The position numbers were made by a program, and so were the translations under genes. The notes under the pieces were generated by a model that had not been told where the DNA came from, did not search any database, and was given only the letters and a program-made list of their open reading frames with translations. From Adiantum capillus-veneris (Eukaryota; Streptophyta; Polypodiopsida; Polypodiales; Pteridaceae), in contig CM043948.1 of assembly GCA_014529385.2 (NCBI GenBank), positions 20,388,951 through 20,452,950 on the forward strand: a DNA stretch of 64,000 nt, given 5' to 3'. Positions 23,371-33,290 of the stretch are shown in pieces; position 1 is the first letter of the stretch, and each line of letters opens with the position of its first letter.

Positions 23371-26300
23371 CTCCCCCTCGAGCTCTGCATGTCGCAGAGT
23401 CCAAGCATAGTCCGGAAACGTCGAAGCTTCTCAGCTCCGAGGGCCTTGGTAAAGATATCCGCTATCTGCTCCTCTGTGCTGACGTAGACCAAGTCGATGT
23501 CGCCCGCCAACACTCGCTCTCGAACGTAGTGGTAATGGACCTCTATGTGTTTGGTCCTAGCATGGAACACTGGGTTCCTAGCCAACTGCATGCTGCTGAG
23601 GTTGTCACAATGAATGACAATCTGCTGGTCCACCTGCACTCCCAAGTCCTCAAGTAATGTGCGTAGCCAAGCTACCTCGCACGCCGCAACTGTTGCACCT
23701 CTGTACTCGGCCTCTGTGCTCGATAAAGCAACCGTAGGCTGCTTTTTGCTGCTCCAAGTAACAGCAGCACTCCCAAAAGAGAACATGAAGCCACTCGTAG
23801 ATCTCCTATCAACAATGCTACCTGCCCAATCTGCATCTGTATACCCATACAATGCTAATGGTGCATCTGCTGCATAGAACAATGCGTAGTCAAGAGTCCC
23901 TTGCACATACCTAAGTGTGCATCGTACTCCATCCAAATGTGGCTTCCTCGGAAGCTGCATGAACTGACTCTCCAAGCCTACTGTGTAGCTCAAGTCTGGC
24001 CTTGTGATAGTCAAGTAGATTAGACTACCCACCATCTTCCTGTACATATTGACATCCTCAACAACATCACCCTTCTCTGCACTCAGCTTTGCATTCACAT
24101 CCAAGGGAATGGAAATCGGCTTACAATCAGCCATACCATACTTTGACAACATGTCCAAATCATATTGTCTCTGTGACAGCCATACACCCTCTGGAGTCCT
24201 GATCACCTCAATGCCAAGAAAGTAGCGCAACTCGCCCAAATCTTTCATTTCAAACTCCTGTTTGAGAAGACCCTTCACATGGTCAATCTCCATAGCATTG
24301 TCACCAACAATAATAAGGTCATCTACATATATGGTAATGATCACAATCCCCACATCACTCTCACGTACATAGAGTGAATGATCAGTATGAGCTCTCCTAA
24401 AACCAATACTGACAAGATACTTGGCAATCCTGTCATACCATGCTCTAGAGCCCTGCTTCAAACCATACAAAGCTTTGAGAAGTCTGCATACATAATCTGG
24501 GTAACCTGGATCGACATAACCAGGTGGCTGATCCATATACACTTCCTCTTGCAACTCACCATTCAAGAAGGCATTCTTTACATCCATTTGATGCATAATC
24601 CATCCTCTAGATGCAGCCACTGCTATGACAGCTCTCACAGTCGTCATCTTTGCCACTGGAGCAAAGGTCTCCTCATAGTCTATGCCATACGTCTGTGCAT
24701 AACCCTTTGCGACCAGCCTTGCCTTGTGACGCTCAATGTTACCATCAGCCTTATGCTTGGTTTTATACACCCATTTACAGCCAATAGCTTTCTTGCCACT
24801 TGGCAATGGCACCAACTCCCATGTGTCATTTGCTTCCAATGCAGCCATCTCTTCATTCATTGCATCATCCCAATGCACATTTCCAACTGCATCCTCAAAA
24901 CATGTGGGCTCCACATCCTGTATCACCTTAGCCATGTAGGCTTGGTGATGCGCTAGATACCCATCATAAGTCAATTTCTGAACTGGATTTCTGACTCTAT
25001 TAGATCTGCGCGGTCCTTGGTCACTCCTTTGCCCTCTAGCATCTTCTTGTACTTTCCTTACACCAGGTGTCCTGACAGCCGGAATTCCAAATTCCTCATC
25101 AAGACTTTGTTCAGAACCATCTGAATCCATGTCTACATGTGAAAAACCTGATGATGCATCATCCATAAAGGGAGGTTCATCAACCTTTTCCTTTCCTTTT
25201 CGTGATACATTCCCTGTACCTGTTGGTGGAGTAACCTGCGTACGTAGTCTACCATTCCATGGTTTCTCAACAGAGCCACGAGAAGAGGACTCTTGTGGTC
25301 CACTCAAAACCTGTGACTGTGGCCTCACATTTTGTACAACCACATCATCTTTTACATCAGCCCCAATAGTGCCATGTGCATTACTGTACCAGCTGCTCAT
25401 CTCATCAAAGACTACATCTCTGCTCACTCGTAATTCTCGTGTAGTAGGATTGTAGCACCTGTACCCCTTTTGTTCAAGGGAATATCCCACAAGAATACAT
25501 TTCTCTGCTTTAGGATCCAATTTCCTAGGCAACTCATCTGGTACATGCACGTAAGCTATGCAGCCAAACACTTTCAAGTGTGCCAAATCAGGCTTTGTAC
25601 CTGTAAACTTTTCCTCAGGTGTTACATCATGCACTGCAGCTGTAGGTGTCCTGTTCATAATGTACACAGCTGTATTTACAGCTTCAGCCCAGAAATGATG
25701 AGGCATGTTCTTCTCATTCATCAATGCACGTGCAACCTCTGCAATGTGCCTATTTTTCCTTTCTGCGACCCCATTCTGCTGTGGAGTATATCTGCATGTA
25801 AACTGCCTGTGTATACCATGCATTCGTAGAAAATCTGAAAAATCATTGGAGAAGTACTCTCCCCCTCCATCTGACCTCAATGTCTTGATTTGCATATCTG
25901 TCTCCTTCTCAATCATGACTTTGAAGTCTTGAAAGTGACCAAACACTTCACTTTTGTTACGCATGAAGTAGACCCATACTTTCCTTGTATGGTCATCAAT
26001 GAAAGAGACATAATACCTGCAACCATGTATACTTGCAGTATCGGTTGGACCCCAAACATCTGTGTGCACCACCTCAAGTGGCCTTTTACATACATTGCGC
26101 TCATGTGGAAATGAGCCCTTTGACTGTTTTCCAAACTGGCATGCTGCACACACTTTATGCATACCATCCACCTTGAATTTGGGCAAACCTTTTACAATCT
26201 GTTTTGATTGCATGTTGCGCAATCTCTGCTCATTGACATGGCCAATGCGTTTGTGCCAAATGTCAACATTAGCCACAACACCTGTGCCCTGTGCAAATAA

Positions 26301-26717
26301 TGCAGCTTTTACCTCAGGCATGTCTACATTCAGCGTAAACATTCTGCCCACACATTTGCCCTCTGTGATCAGCTTACAGCCATTCTGGAAATCTTCTACA
26401 TAACAGCCATTTGGATTGAAGCGAACCTGCAAACCCTGCTCAACCATTTGTCCAACAGAAACAAGATTCTTTGTAATGTTTGGGACATGAAGTACATCTG
26501 CTAAGTACTTTGATTTCCCACTCTTCGTATTTAGAGGTATGTCCCCTACATGAGCAATGGGGTGAGCTGTGTCATCTCCTGTCTGCACATAGCCTGACAC
26601 ATCTGGTTTGCGCATATCTCTAAACCACTCTCCACGAGACGTCATGTGATTAGAGGCACCTGAATCCACATACCAAACATCATCTTGGGTGGAATTCTCT
26701 GCAGTCATTGTATTCAT
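23343..26717 (-). CDS. Copia-3 pol polyprotein (protease, integrase, RT, RNase H), 1124 aa
   Basis: This single uninterrupted frame contains every Copia enzyme. The protease has VDSG (D18). The integrase has zinc residues H155, H160, C190, C193 and catalytic D220, D283, E319 with DX35E spacing. The reverse transcriptase spans about residues 630-880 with YVDD at 797-800. The RNase H catalytic residues are about D961, E1004 and D1038, followed by RTKHIEVHYHYVRERV. The start shown is the first ATG after the TAG ending gag. The frame is the same as gag, so translation probably comes from a Gag-Pol fusion by readthrough or in a TAG-free master copy. The stop lies 28 bases inside the 3' LTR. Confidence 0.96.
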   Translation of the reverse strand: MNTMTAENSTQDDVWYVDSGASNHMTSRGEWFRDMRKPDVSGYVQTGDDTAHPIAHVGDIPLNTKSGKSKYLADVLHVPNITKNLVSVGQMVEQGLQVRFNPNGCYVEDFQNGCKLITEGKCVGRMFTLNVDMPEVKAALFAQGTGVVANVDIWHKRIGHVNEQRLRNMQSKQIVKGLPKFKVDGMHKVCAACQFGKQSKGSFPHERNVCKRPLEVVHTDVWGPTDTASIHGCRYYVSFIDDHTRKVWVYFMRNKSEVFGHFQDFKVMIEKETDMQIKTLRSDGGGEYFSNDFSDFLRMHGIHRQFTCRYTPQQNGVAERKNRHIAEVARALMNEKNMPHHFWAEAVNTAVYIMNRTPTAAVHDVTPEEKFTGTKPDLAHLKVFGCIAYVHVPDELPRKLDPKAEKCILVGYSLEQKGYRCYNPTTRELRVSRDVVFDEMSSWYSNAHGTIGADVKDDVVVQNVRPQSQVLSGPQESSSRGSVEKPWNGRLRTQVTPPTGTGNVSRKGKEKVDEPPFMDDASSGFSHVDMDSDGSEQSLDEEFGIPAVRTPGVRKVQEDARGQRSDQGPRRSNRVRNPVQKLTYDGYLAHHQAYMAKVIQDVEPTCFEDAVGNVHWDDAMNEEMAALEANDTWELVPLPSGKKAIGCKWVYKTKHKADGNIERHKARLVAKGYAQTYGIDYEETFAPVAKMTTVRAVIAVAASRGWIMHQMDVKNAFLNGELQEEVYMDQPPGYVDPGYPDYVCRLLKALYGLKQGSRAWYDRIAKYLVSIGFRRAHTDHSLYVRESDVGIVIITIYVDDLIIVGDNAMEIDHVKGLLKQEFEMKDLGELRYFLGIEVIRTPEGVWLSQRQYDLDMLSKYGMADCKPISIPLDVNAKLSAEKGDVVEDVNMYRKMVGSLIYLTITRPDLSYTVGLESQFMQLPRKPHLDGVRCTLRYVQGTLDYALFYAADAPLALYGYTDADWAGSIVDRRSTSGFMFSFGSAAVTWSSKKQPTVALSSTEAEYRGATVAACEVAWLRTLLEDLGVQVDQQIVIHCDNLSSMQLARNPVFHARTKHIEVHYHYVRERVLAGDIDLVYVSTEEQIADIFTKALGAEKLRRFRTMLGLCDMQSSRGSVEMSSSTP
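23371..23382 (-). promoter_or_regulatory. Polypurine tract of Copia-3
   Basis: CTCGAGGGGGAG on the minus strand immediately precedes the LTR start TGTTGAG. It lies within the pol coding frame. Confidence 0.85.
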
Positions 26718-26723
26718 TACATG

Positions 26724-27692
26724 CTACATAACAAACATGCGCTCGTTTTTGCTGTCATCTGCATCTCTGCTAGTAGATGCATAGTTGCCCTGTTCTCTCT
26801 TTCTACTTGCTTTTCCCTTTGGACAGTCACGTGACATGTGACCTCTTTCACCACAAGTCCAACATTCTCTACTCTCTGGAGTATGTTGCTGCCTGCTTGA
26901 TCCTGCACCACGACCTCTTTGACTCCCCCTGCCTTGAGACTGGTTTCCCCTGCCACCTGTATTGTTTTGATTTGATTGACCTTCCAGAAATTGGCCCCTG
27001 CAACCCCTTGGGCCTCGACCACGAGCTCTACCTCTACCTCTGTTGGAGTTAGAATAGAAGGCCTGTTCAGAATTATTTCTACCATGAGAAGAAGATGTGT
27101 CAAGGCTCTTCTCCTCAAGAATAAGCATAGAAATCAAATCTTGGAACACGGGGATGTCGTCTCTTGTATTCATGGAAGACCTAAAATGTACATACTCATC
27201 TCCTAGACCATCCAAGCATGCACGGACAATGTCATCGTCTTCCACTGAGACTTTAATAGATCCAAGAGCCTCAATGATACTCTTGATCTTCAAGGCATAA
27301 TCATTGATTGAGAGGTTGTTCCTCTTAACCTGATTTAGCTCTGACTTTAGTTGAAGCTTCCTGGCCTTGGTGTTCACCTCGAACACTCTGCCTAAGTTTC
27401 TCCATGCAATGGCGGGGGTTTCAGCATCCTGTAGATAGCCCATCATGCCATCTGTGATGCTCATAGACAGCCAATACATCACTTTGCTCTGGCCTTGTTG
27501 CCAGTCCCTCAAAGCTTTCCTTTGTTCTGCTGTAGCATTTGCCTCGGGAATCTCTGGTTCCTTTTCATTGTTTCCTTCTACATAGTCCCAATAACCTTTT
27601 CCTTTTAGGAAATTTGTTATTCTGAACTTCCATGCAGGGTAGTTATTTTTCTCAAGCTTCTCAGTAACAATCTGACTGAAACCGTCAGACAT
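26724..27692 (-). CDS. Copia-3 gag, 322 aa
   Basis: The frame starts at ATG 27692, 260 bases after the 5' LTR. It has the Copia gag N-terminus (LEKNNYPAWKFRITNFLKGKG) and a central capsid region (SMNTRDDIPVFQDLISMLI). A strongly basic Arg/Gly-rich stretch (residues about 218-272) follows. The CCHC zinc knuckle CWTCGERGHMSRDC sits near residue 282. It ends at TAG 26726-26724, and the following codons CAT GTA ATG run straight into pol in the same frame. Gag forms the particle and packages element RNA. Confidence 0.95.
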   Translation of the reverse strand: MSDGFSQIVTEKLEKNNYPAWKFRITNFLKGKGYWDYVEGNNEKEPEIPEANATAEQRKALRDWQQGQSKVMYWLSMSITDGMMGYLQDAETPAIAWRNLGRVFEVNTKARKLQLKSELNQVKRNNLSINDYALKIKSIIEALGSIKVSVEDDDIVRACLDGLGDEYVHFRSSMNTRDDIPVFQDLISMLILEEKSLDTSSSHGRNNSEQAFYSNSNRGRGRARGRGPRGCRGQFLEGQSNQNNTGGRGNQSQGRGSQRGRGAGSSRQQHTPESRECWTCGERGHMSRDCPKGKASRKREQGNYASTSRDADDSKNERMFVM

Positions 27693-27940
27693 CTTGAAGC
27701 ACTAAGACAAAATAGCTGCAATCTGGAAAAACCTGCAAATCTGCTGAACCTGCTATCGTGGTTCCTGTAACGCTTTCTACACTCAACGAGTGTCCACAAT
27801 CAAGCGTTTCACAACCACTGTACTTGTACAGTAAATCTCTGTATACTGCACTTTGGAGACCTGTTCAGAAACTTGGTCGTGGATTGCGAACAAAGGGATT
27901 GTGATGCTCTTGCTCTCTTAGCCTCTCTTGCCTGCACCAG

Positions 27941-27952
27941 GCTCTGATACCA
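27941..27952 (-). promoter_or_regulatory. Primer-binding site of Copia-3
   Basis: TGGTATCAGAGC on the minus strand directly abuts the 5' LTR end at 27953. Confidence 0.92.
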
Positions 27953-28274
27953 TGTAAAGAATGAGGATGCAAGAGAGCTACACAAGACAAGAACAAAGCA
28001 CACAGAGATGGAAAGCTTCTTCTTCTTCTTTACAGAAAAGAGAGTACAAAATGACTAAGTGCTTAAGCTGAAAAGTAGCACATATGTACATGCGGTCACT
28101 AAGTGTGAACTCGCTAGAAGCGTACTAGGCTGGCACTATAAGTGTAGTCCAGCTGTAGAATCACTGGCAGAGATCCTCTGTGTCGGTCACCTAACGCGCC
28201 AGTGAGTAAATGCCGTAAGCGGCCAAGACCCGTAGTGGATGCCAGCTCAAGGTGTAGAGCTCGACATCTCAACA
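27953..28274 (-). repeat. Copia-3 5' LTR
   Basis: 322 bp, TGTTGAGATG to CTTTACA in element orientation. It is nearly identical to 23049-23370 and adjoins the target duplication ATCAT at 28275. Confidence 0.96.
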
Positions 28275-28438
28275 ATCATCACCTTTGTAAATATGCCACT
28301 AACATTTTCTAGTGATCACTAACAACTAACCCTTCTTGTAAATTGCACCCTCTACTATCTACAAGAGTAGGCACCTCTAAGTTACTCACCTCTCTCTCCT
28401 TTCACTCTCAATAATTCTTCCCCTTGAGCCCACATCCA

Positions 28439-28758
28439 TGTGGCTTAAGGGATAAGGAATACCCACTCCCATTTAAAAATCAAAATATTTCCTAATCTCT
28501 TGTTTTGTCAATAAAATTGATTAGAACTAATCATAATCAAAGCTTCCAGAAACCTATAAATAGAACCCATCTCTCCTTGTAAAAGGCATCTCTACACCAT
28601 TGCACACTATATTGAGCGTAGCAACGCCAGTTCTATCTTGGTTGTAAGGGAGAGAAAGCTTTCTATACACCATCACTTTGGTGCATAGAAAAGCTTGAGC
28701 TAGTTGAGTGAGTGCGAGTAGAAGATATCTTTCTACCATTGTTGTATCTACCCCAACA
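28439..28758 (+). repeat. Isolated LTR-like segment with TATA box
   Basis: A 320 bp segment reads TGTGGCTTAAGG to CTACCCCAACA. It contains TATAAATA at 28556-28563 and, downstream, a leader-like region. The following AATTGGTAGTTTTGG keeps only the first bases of a TGGTATCAGAGC primer site. No second LTR or coding region is attached, so it is probably a solo or truncated LTR. Boundaries are by terminal TG/CA only. Confidence 0.5.
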
Positions 28759-30319
28759 TCAATGAATTGGTAGTTTTGGGTGCAATTTCATGTCCAAAGG
28801 CTCACGCTTCTCCTCCAATTTGGTTTGGCAAACTCATCCCTTGTGCTTTACAATCATAGAAGTATCTATTTCACCAATATTTTCTCTCTCTTATTTTTTT
28901 AAAAGTTCATAACTATGATCATGGTAGGGGACTCAACCTCCCATATTAGAAAGTAGTATATGCGAAGCTTATGGCTCTTTGTTGCTTCAATTCATTCACA
29001 TTATATTTATTACAAAAATTGAAAACGTGATATAAGAATAAATAATTAAGTGTGCTCCATTTGTAACATATTCATTATAGACTAGATTGCAAAAACACAT
29101 CCTTCTTGAACAATAAAAGCTTCAACAAATTTAATATTTATCAAAATGTATGGTTGTGTCTTTGTGTGTATACCACATGTGAATGCATGTTGCTGTTAAA
29201 CTTATACTTATACACAAAAGAACATAACAATTCAAAAGACAACTAGATTTAGACAAAGGACAAGGAATAATACACATGTATAACCTTGCGATAGTAGATC
29301 CAATTGTTGGTACTGAAAATTGAGCACTAGTGATACTTTTATAGGATCTCTACCAAGCTAGAGTATTGCCAAGCCAGCTACTAGCATCCCCTCTTAGCCT
29401 GGAATAGCTCCTAGATTTTTGAAACTTTGCTAAAAAATAAGCCTTTGATTTTCGTGGTCAATTGTGACTCCTTTCCCTGCAATTTTTTTCCAGAAAATCA
29501 ATTAATTGAAATGGTATCTCGACAACTAATGGGACCATGATTGAGCTATGTTGCATCGTGATGCTCTAGTGTAATTAATGGTATCTCGACAACTAATGGG
29601 ACCATAATTGAACTATGTTGCACCGTGATTCTCTCGTGTAATTACGACTTTCCCATATTGGCGTTGTCTATTTATGGTGCCACCATAAAAATAATTCCCA
29701 TAAAAATATTGTTTCTTCTCTATATGGCCATTTTATATCCAAACAATGAATAAAAGTATAATTTATAGATTTAGGTCATTTTAAAAAGCACAATGCTTTC
29801 CAAAAACATCGAAAAGCACACAAAGCTATAAAAAAAGTGAAAAAAATATTCTTTTTAAATTGAACTACAGCGTTTTCGTGTCCATCTAAATTGAACTACA
29901 CCTTTTTCGTGTCCATCTAAAGAAAAAAACGAACTCGCTTTTCGTCGAAAAGCATCGATAAGCATGAAAAGCTAAAAATAGCATGAAAAAATAGATTTTT
30001 ACAGAATTGGACCATACCATCTTCGAGACGGATAGATTAAGGATCGGGCCCTGCTTTTCACAAAAAAGCACCAAAAGACAAAAAAAGAAAGAAAAAGTTT
30101 TTTTTTCCAAAACATCAGTTTAACCTATTGGAATGTGAAAATGACTTTGCTTTTTATTTTAAAACCTTACAACATTTCCAAACAAGCTTTCTAAACCAAA
30201 AATTTAAGAAGTGAACATTGGAATCTTTTATAAAAAAAGAGACAAAAAAAAGCGGGTATCTTACATCCTAAAAATTTTAAGGTATTCTCATCTCAACATG
30301 AAATTTGGATATCAAGTCT
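28759..30319. other. AT-rich DNA with two short tandem duplications, no gene seen
   Basis: There is no coding or RNA signal. A 67 bp unit is repeated at 29511-29577 and 29578-29644 (starting ATGGTATCTCGACAACTAAT). A 31 bp unit is repeated at 29857-29887 and 29888-29918 (AAATTGAACTACA...). Homopurine and poly-A/T runs are frequent. Confidence 0.6.
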
Positions 30320-31006
30320 TAATACATCATCATGTTTCCAAGTAGCATCCTCCTCAAAATAAGTTGACCATTTGACAAGGTGTCAATGATCGTCCAGTTA
30401 CAAAGACCTTTATTCCTGCTTTGAAGAATACATTTAGGATGTTCTTCAAAAAATTTATTGGTGGAAGTAGATAACAGTCATCAAGAATGTGATCTCGATG
30501 AGGTACATATCTTTTAAGCAAGCTGATGTGAAAAACATCATGTACCTTAATATTCAATGCTAAGAAAATTTTGTAAGCTTGGTCATTGATTCTTTCTATG
30601 ATGAAAAAAGATCCACAACATGTTGCACTAAGTTTCTTGAAGTTACCCATTAATAAAGAGATGTGTTTGGGTTTCACTCTTAAAAGTATCATATCCCCTT
30701 CTTCAAATAGTCACATAGATCATTTAGGATCAACATGACTCTTTTGTCCATCTTGAGCAATCTTTATATCTTGTCGTATGATGTCTGTCTGCAATTTCAT
30801 CTCATACAACATATCTTTGAATGCTTGAAATCTTATAAGTGGACTTTTTCACTTTAATGGAGTAAAACACTCTTGTCTATATAGTTCTTGAAAAGGAGAC
30901 ATCCCAATTGTACGTTGTAATGAAGAGTTATACAAAAATTCAACCAAATATAAATATTTGGTCCACTTACTCTATTTATGCATACAATAATTAGCTCACA
31001 CATATC
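30320..31006 (-). pseudogene. Gypsy-F: chromovirus integrase C-terminus and chromodomain fragment
   Basis: The minus strand reads YLVEFLYNSSLQRTIGMSPF (integrase core end). It continues DMILLRVKPKHISLLMGNF ... GSFFIIERINDQAYKIFL ... VFHISLLKRYVPH, the GPY/F module. A chromodomain-like end follows across one frameshift: ILQSRNKGLCNWTIIDTL then VKWSTYFEEDATW. A chromodomain after GPY/F defines chromoviruses, which use it to target chromatin. RT and the rest are absent, and the fragment is cut at about 31006 by Gypsy-D sequence. Confidence 0.8.
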
Positions 31007-31012
31007 GATGGT

Positions 31013-33290
31013 ATGGACCGCTATTGTGTAAAGATAGAAGATAGACCGAGTGAGTTCAAGGACTTAGTGTCTGTGAGCTATAGCGGAGATAGGTACCTAG
31101 ATGACGAAGGTATCATATACTTGGTAGTCCTGAATCCTAACATTGTGGACAAGTGGGGATTGATGGGCAAAAAATCTAAAGTAGATGAAGAACAAGAAGA
31201 GAAAGCACCAACAATGAGCTTCCCTGATGCGAGGTTAAGGCGTGAAAACAAAACTTTGCAAGTCAACACTGATAACATCTATGTGGGGCTATACAAATAT
31301 AATAATGGAGAGCAATATCTCTATTATAGATGCGAGGAACCCTACGCCGGAGAGTTGACAGAGCAAAAAATACTTTATGTCTTTACCTACACAGAGGGAT
31401 CAGAAACGAAGATTGTCGCATACGACAAGTATGGAAGGCAATACTCGACAATGGATAAAAAGGAGTTGGAAGGATACACATACTTTGGGGGACCATTCCA
31501 TCAATAATATGTCACTCCTAGCTCACAAAGACCAGCACCTACAAATGTAGTGCCAGACCCTATAGCAACAAGTGGAGGAGGAAGAACTCATGTGGCTGAT
31601 TCTTTCAGTCAACCTCAGTATTCTATGCCAAACCCAATGGGAACACTACATTCTAGAGAGTCAATGGCTACGAATCGAGGTAGTGCAGTTCCATTCCCTA
31701 CACATACCATGGTAGGTCCGATGTTTGTAGCAGCACCATCACATTTTCCTCCTAGTAGTAGATTCATGGCAAGGGAGCCAACTAGAGTAGCCCATGAAAT
31801 CCATGATGCAAGAGAAAGTTTTAGTCGAGATATATGAGCAATGAGATTGGTGGCAGAAAATAGACGCATGAGACCATCTCAAGTGGCCAAGTGTATGCTG
31901 AAGAAGTACAGCAGCTCAGGAGATCCGTATGCTCATGTCTCACTCTTTAAGCAAGTCTTAAGAGCTGAGCAGATAATAGATTTCAACACACAATACAAAG
32001 GATTTGGTCTTACCTTAGAAAGGACGGCATTGACGTGGTTTCAACCACTGAATGGCGGAGGTTTCCATGACATTGAACACTTGCTGCGAGAGTTTGCCGA
32101 GGAATTTTCGAAAAGTGGGATCAAACACAACATGGTATCCCAAATATATGCTTTCAAATAGAAGGAGCAAGAAAAGGTGAAGGAATCTTCGCTTCGCTTC
32201 AAACAATACATAGAGAGATGTCCAATACGGGAACAACCGCCAGATGATAGACTATCTGTCCTCTTTATAGAAGGGCTGAGAAATGACACTCTCAAGAAAG
32301 ATTTGCACTTGAAAGCTTGTACAAGTTTTGAGCAAGTGACCAGAGAAGCATTGTAATTAGTGGATAACTGCGCGGTTTATGGAGAGGTGACAATGGATAC
32401 GGATGTCGCATCTAGTAGCTCATCATCCGTAGCTAGCAAGATTACCACTAAGAAGAATGTCCAAACAACCACAATGCCGAACATGGAACAAATGATAGAG
32501 GATGCTATAAAGAGATTAGCACCATACCCTAAACCAATGACAAAACTAACAAAATGGTTTGCGATTGAACAAAAATGGACAAATCACTCAACAGAGGAGT
32601 GCTATTACAACAAGGGTTATGTGAAGGAGCGTCAGTATGCGCCTCCGGCTCAAATAGCACCACCTCAGGTACATCCAATACCTCGATACCCAACGGAAAA
32701 CGTACCAGGACCTATGGGGATAGAAAGACCACAGCCGATATTGGGGCAACAACCACCTTTACCAGGAGCAAGACCATTGGGCATTAGATATGCACCCACC
32801 CTAGAGAATCAGGAAGAACAAGCTTTAGTGCATGTTAAGACTTATTACGAAGATTCCGGTGCACTCATGGCCTGAAGAACCAAAACAACCAGAACCTTGG
32901 AGCATGATGGGAAATGTTGGACCACCAACAGCCGCACACGCCTCAGTTGAAGAGAGGTATAGCTTGGACGCAAGAACACTTATGTTCATAGCTCATGGAG
33001 GGTTGTCAGGCCAAAGACCAGCTTATCCACAAAGGGAAAATCAAGGGACACAAAGACCTGCATTAGGGCCCTGTTATAAGTGTGGAGGTGACCATTTGAT
33101 GAATGTTTGTCCACACACAGGGATCATTAGAATAAATGCATATTGCACAGAGTGTGGTGTCACTCACTTCATTGAGGATTGTTCAAAGAATCCCAACAAA
33201 GTGCAAAAGACGACATTGAACATGCTAGAGTCGATTCCTACTAGCAGTGGTTCTGAAAATGACTCTGATACCAACGCAAGTTATTACTAG
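31013..33290 (+). pseudogene. Gypsy-D gag with two zinc knuckles
   Basis: The first open part (31013-31507) is 164 codons with no motif I recognise, presumably the N-terminal matrix-like region. After a TAA, 31550-31837 is Pro/Ser-rich. The segment 31841-32161 is the gag core (SGDPYAHVSLFKQVLRAEQI ... LERTALTWFQPL), continuing past a TAG to RFKQYIERCPI and LSVLFIEGLRNDTLKKDLH. The C-terminal part 32832-33290 has two CX2CX3HX4C knuckles, CYKCGGDHLMNVC and CTECGVTHFIEDC. At least four breaks occur. Confidence 0.8.

Larger units (their letters stand above)
23049..28274 (-). mobile_element. Copia-3: nearly intact Ty1/Copia retrotransposon
   Basis: The 5226 bp element has two 322 bp LTRs that differ at three positions I can see. 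It has a perfect 5 bp target duplication ATCAT (23044-23048 and 28275-28279), a primer site, a polypurine tract, and long open gag and pol frames on the minus strand. It is the youngest-looking element in the window. Its only obvious coding defect is one in-frame TAG between gag and pol. It inserted into the Gypsy-B LTR. Confidence 0.97.
21161..28434 (+). repeat. Gypsy-B LTR (A-type, reverse orientation), split by Copia-3
   Basis: It starts TGATAGCCATTTTTGGGATC, the reverse complement of the Gypsy-A LTR end, and finishes CTTGAGCCCACA at 28434, the reverse complement of the window start. The blocks 22500-22900 and 28280-28430 correspond to about 480-900 and 1-240. Subtracting Copia-3 and its duplicated target leaves about 2.04 kb, longer than the Gypsy-A LTR because 21250-22070 has no counterpart there. 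An (AT)n run lies at 21353-21375. Flanks GCTAC and TCCAT do not match, so this is not a clean solo LTR. Confidence 0.7.

Noticed and set aside
24378-24956. 192-codon plus-strand ORF (and a near copy at 50850-51428)
   Set aside because: It is the antisense shadow of the Copia RT frame; the real coding strand carries all catalytic motifs.
25470-26403. Several Cys/His-rich plus-strand ORFs
   Set aside because: Antisense to Copia-3 integrase and gag, low-complexity composition, no family match.
30772-30784. A half copy of the D-type palindrome (CGTATGATGTCT) outside Gypsy-D
   Set aside because: It lies in Gypsy-F integrase coding sequence, is a single half-site, and can be chance or codon-driven.
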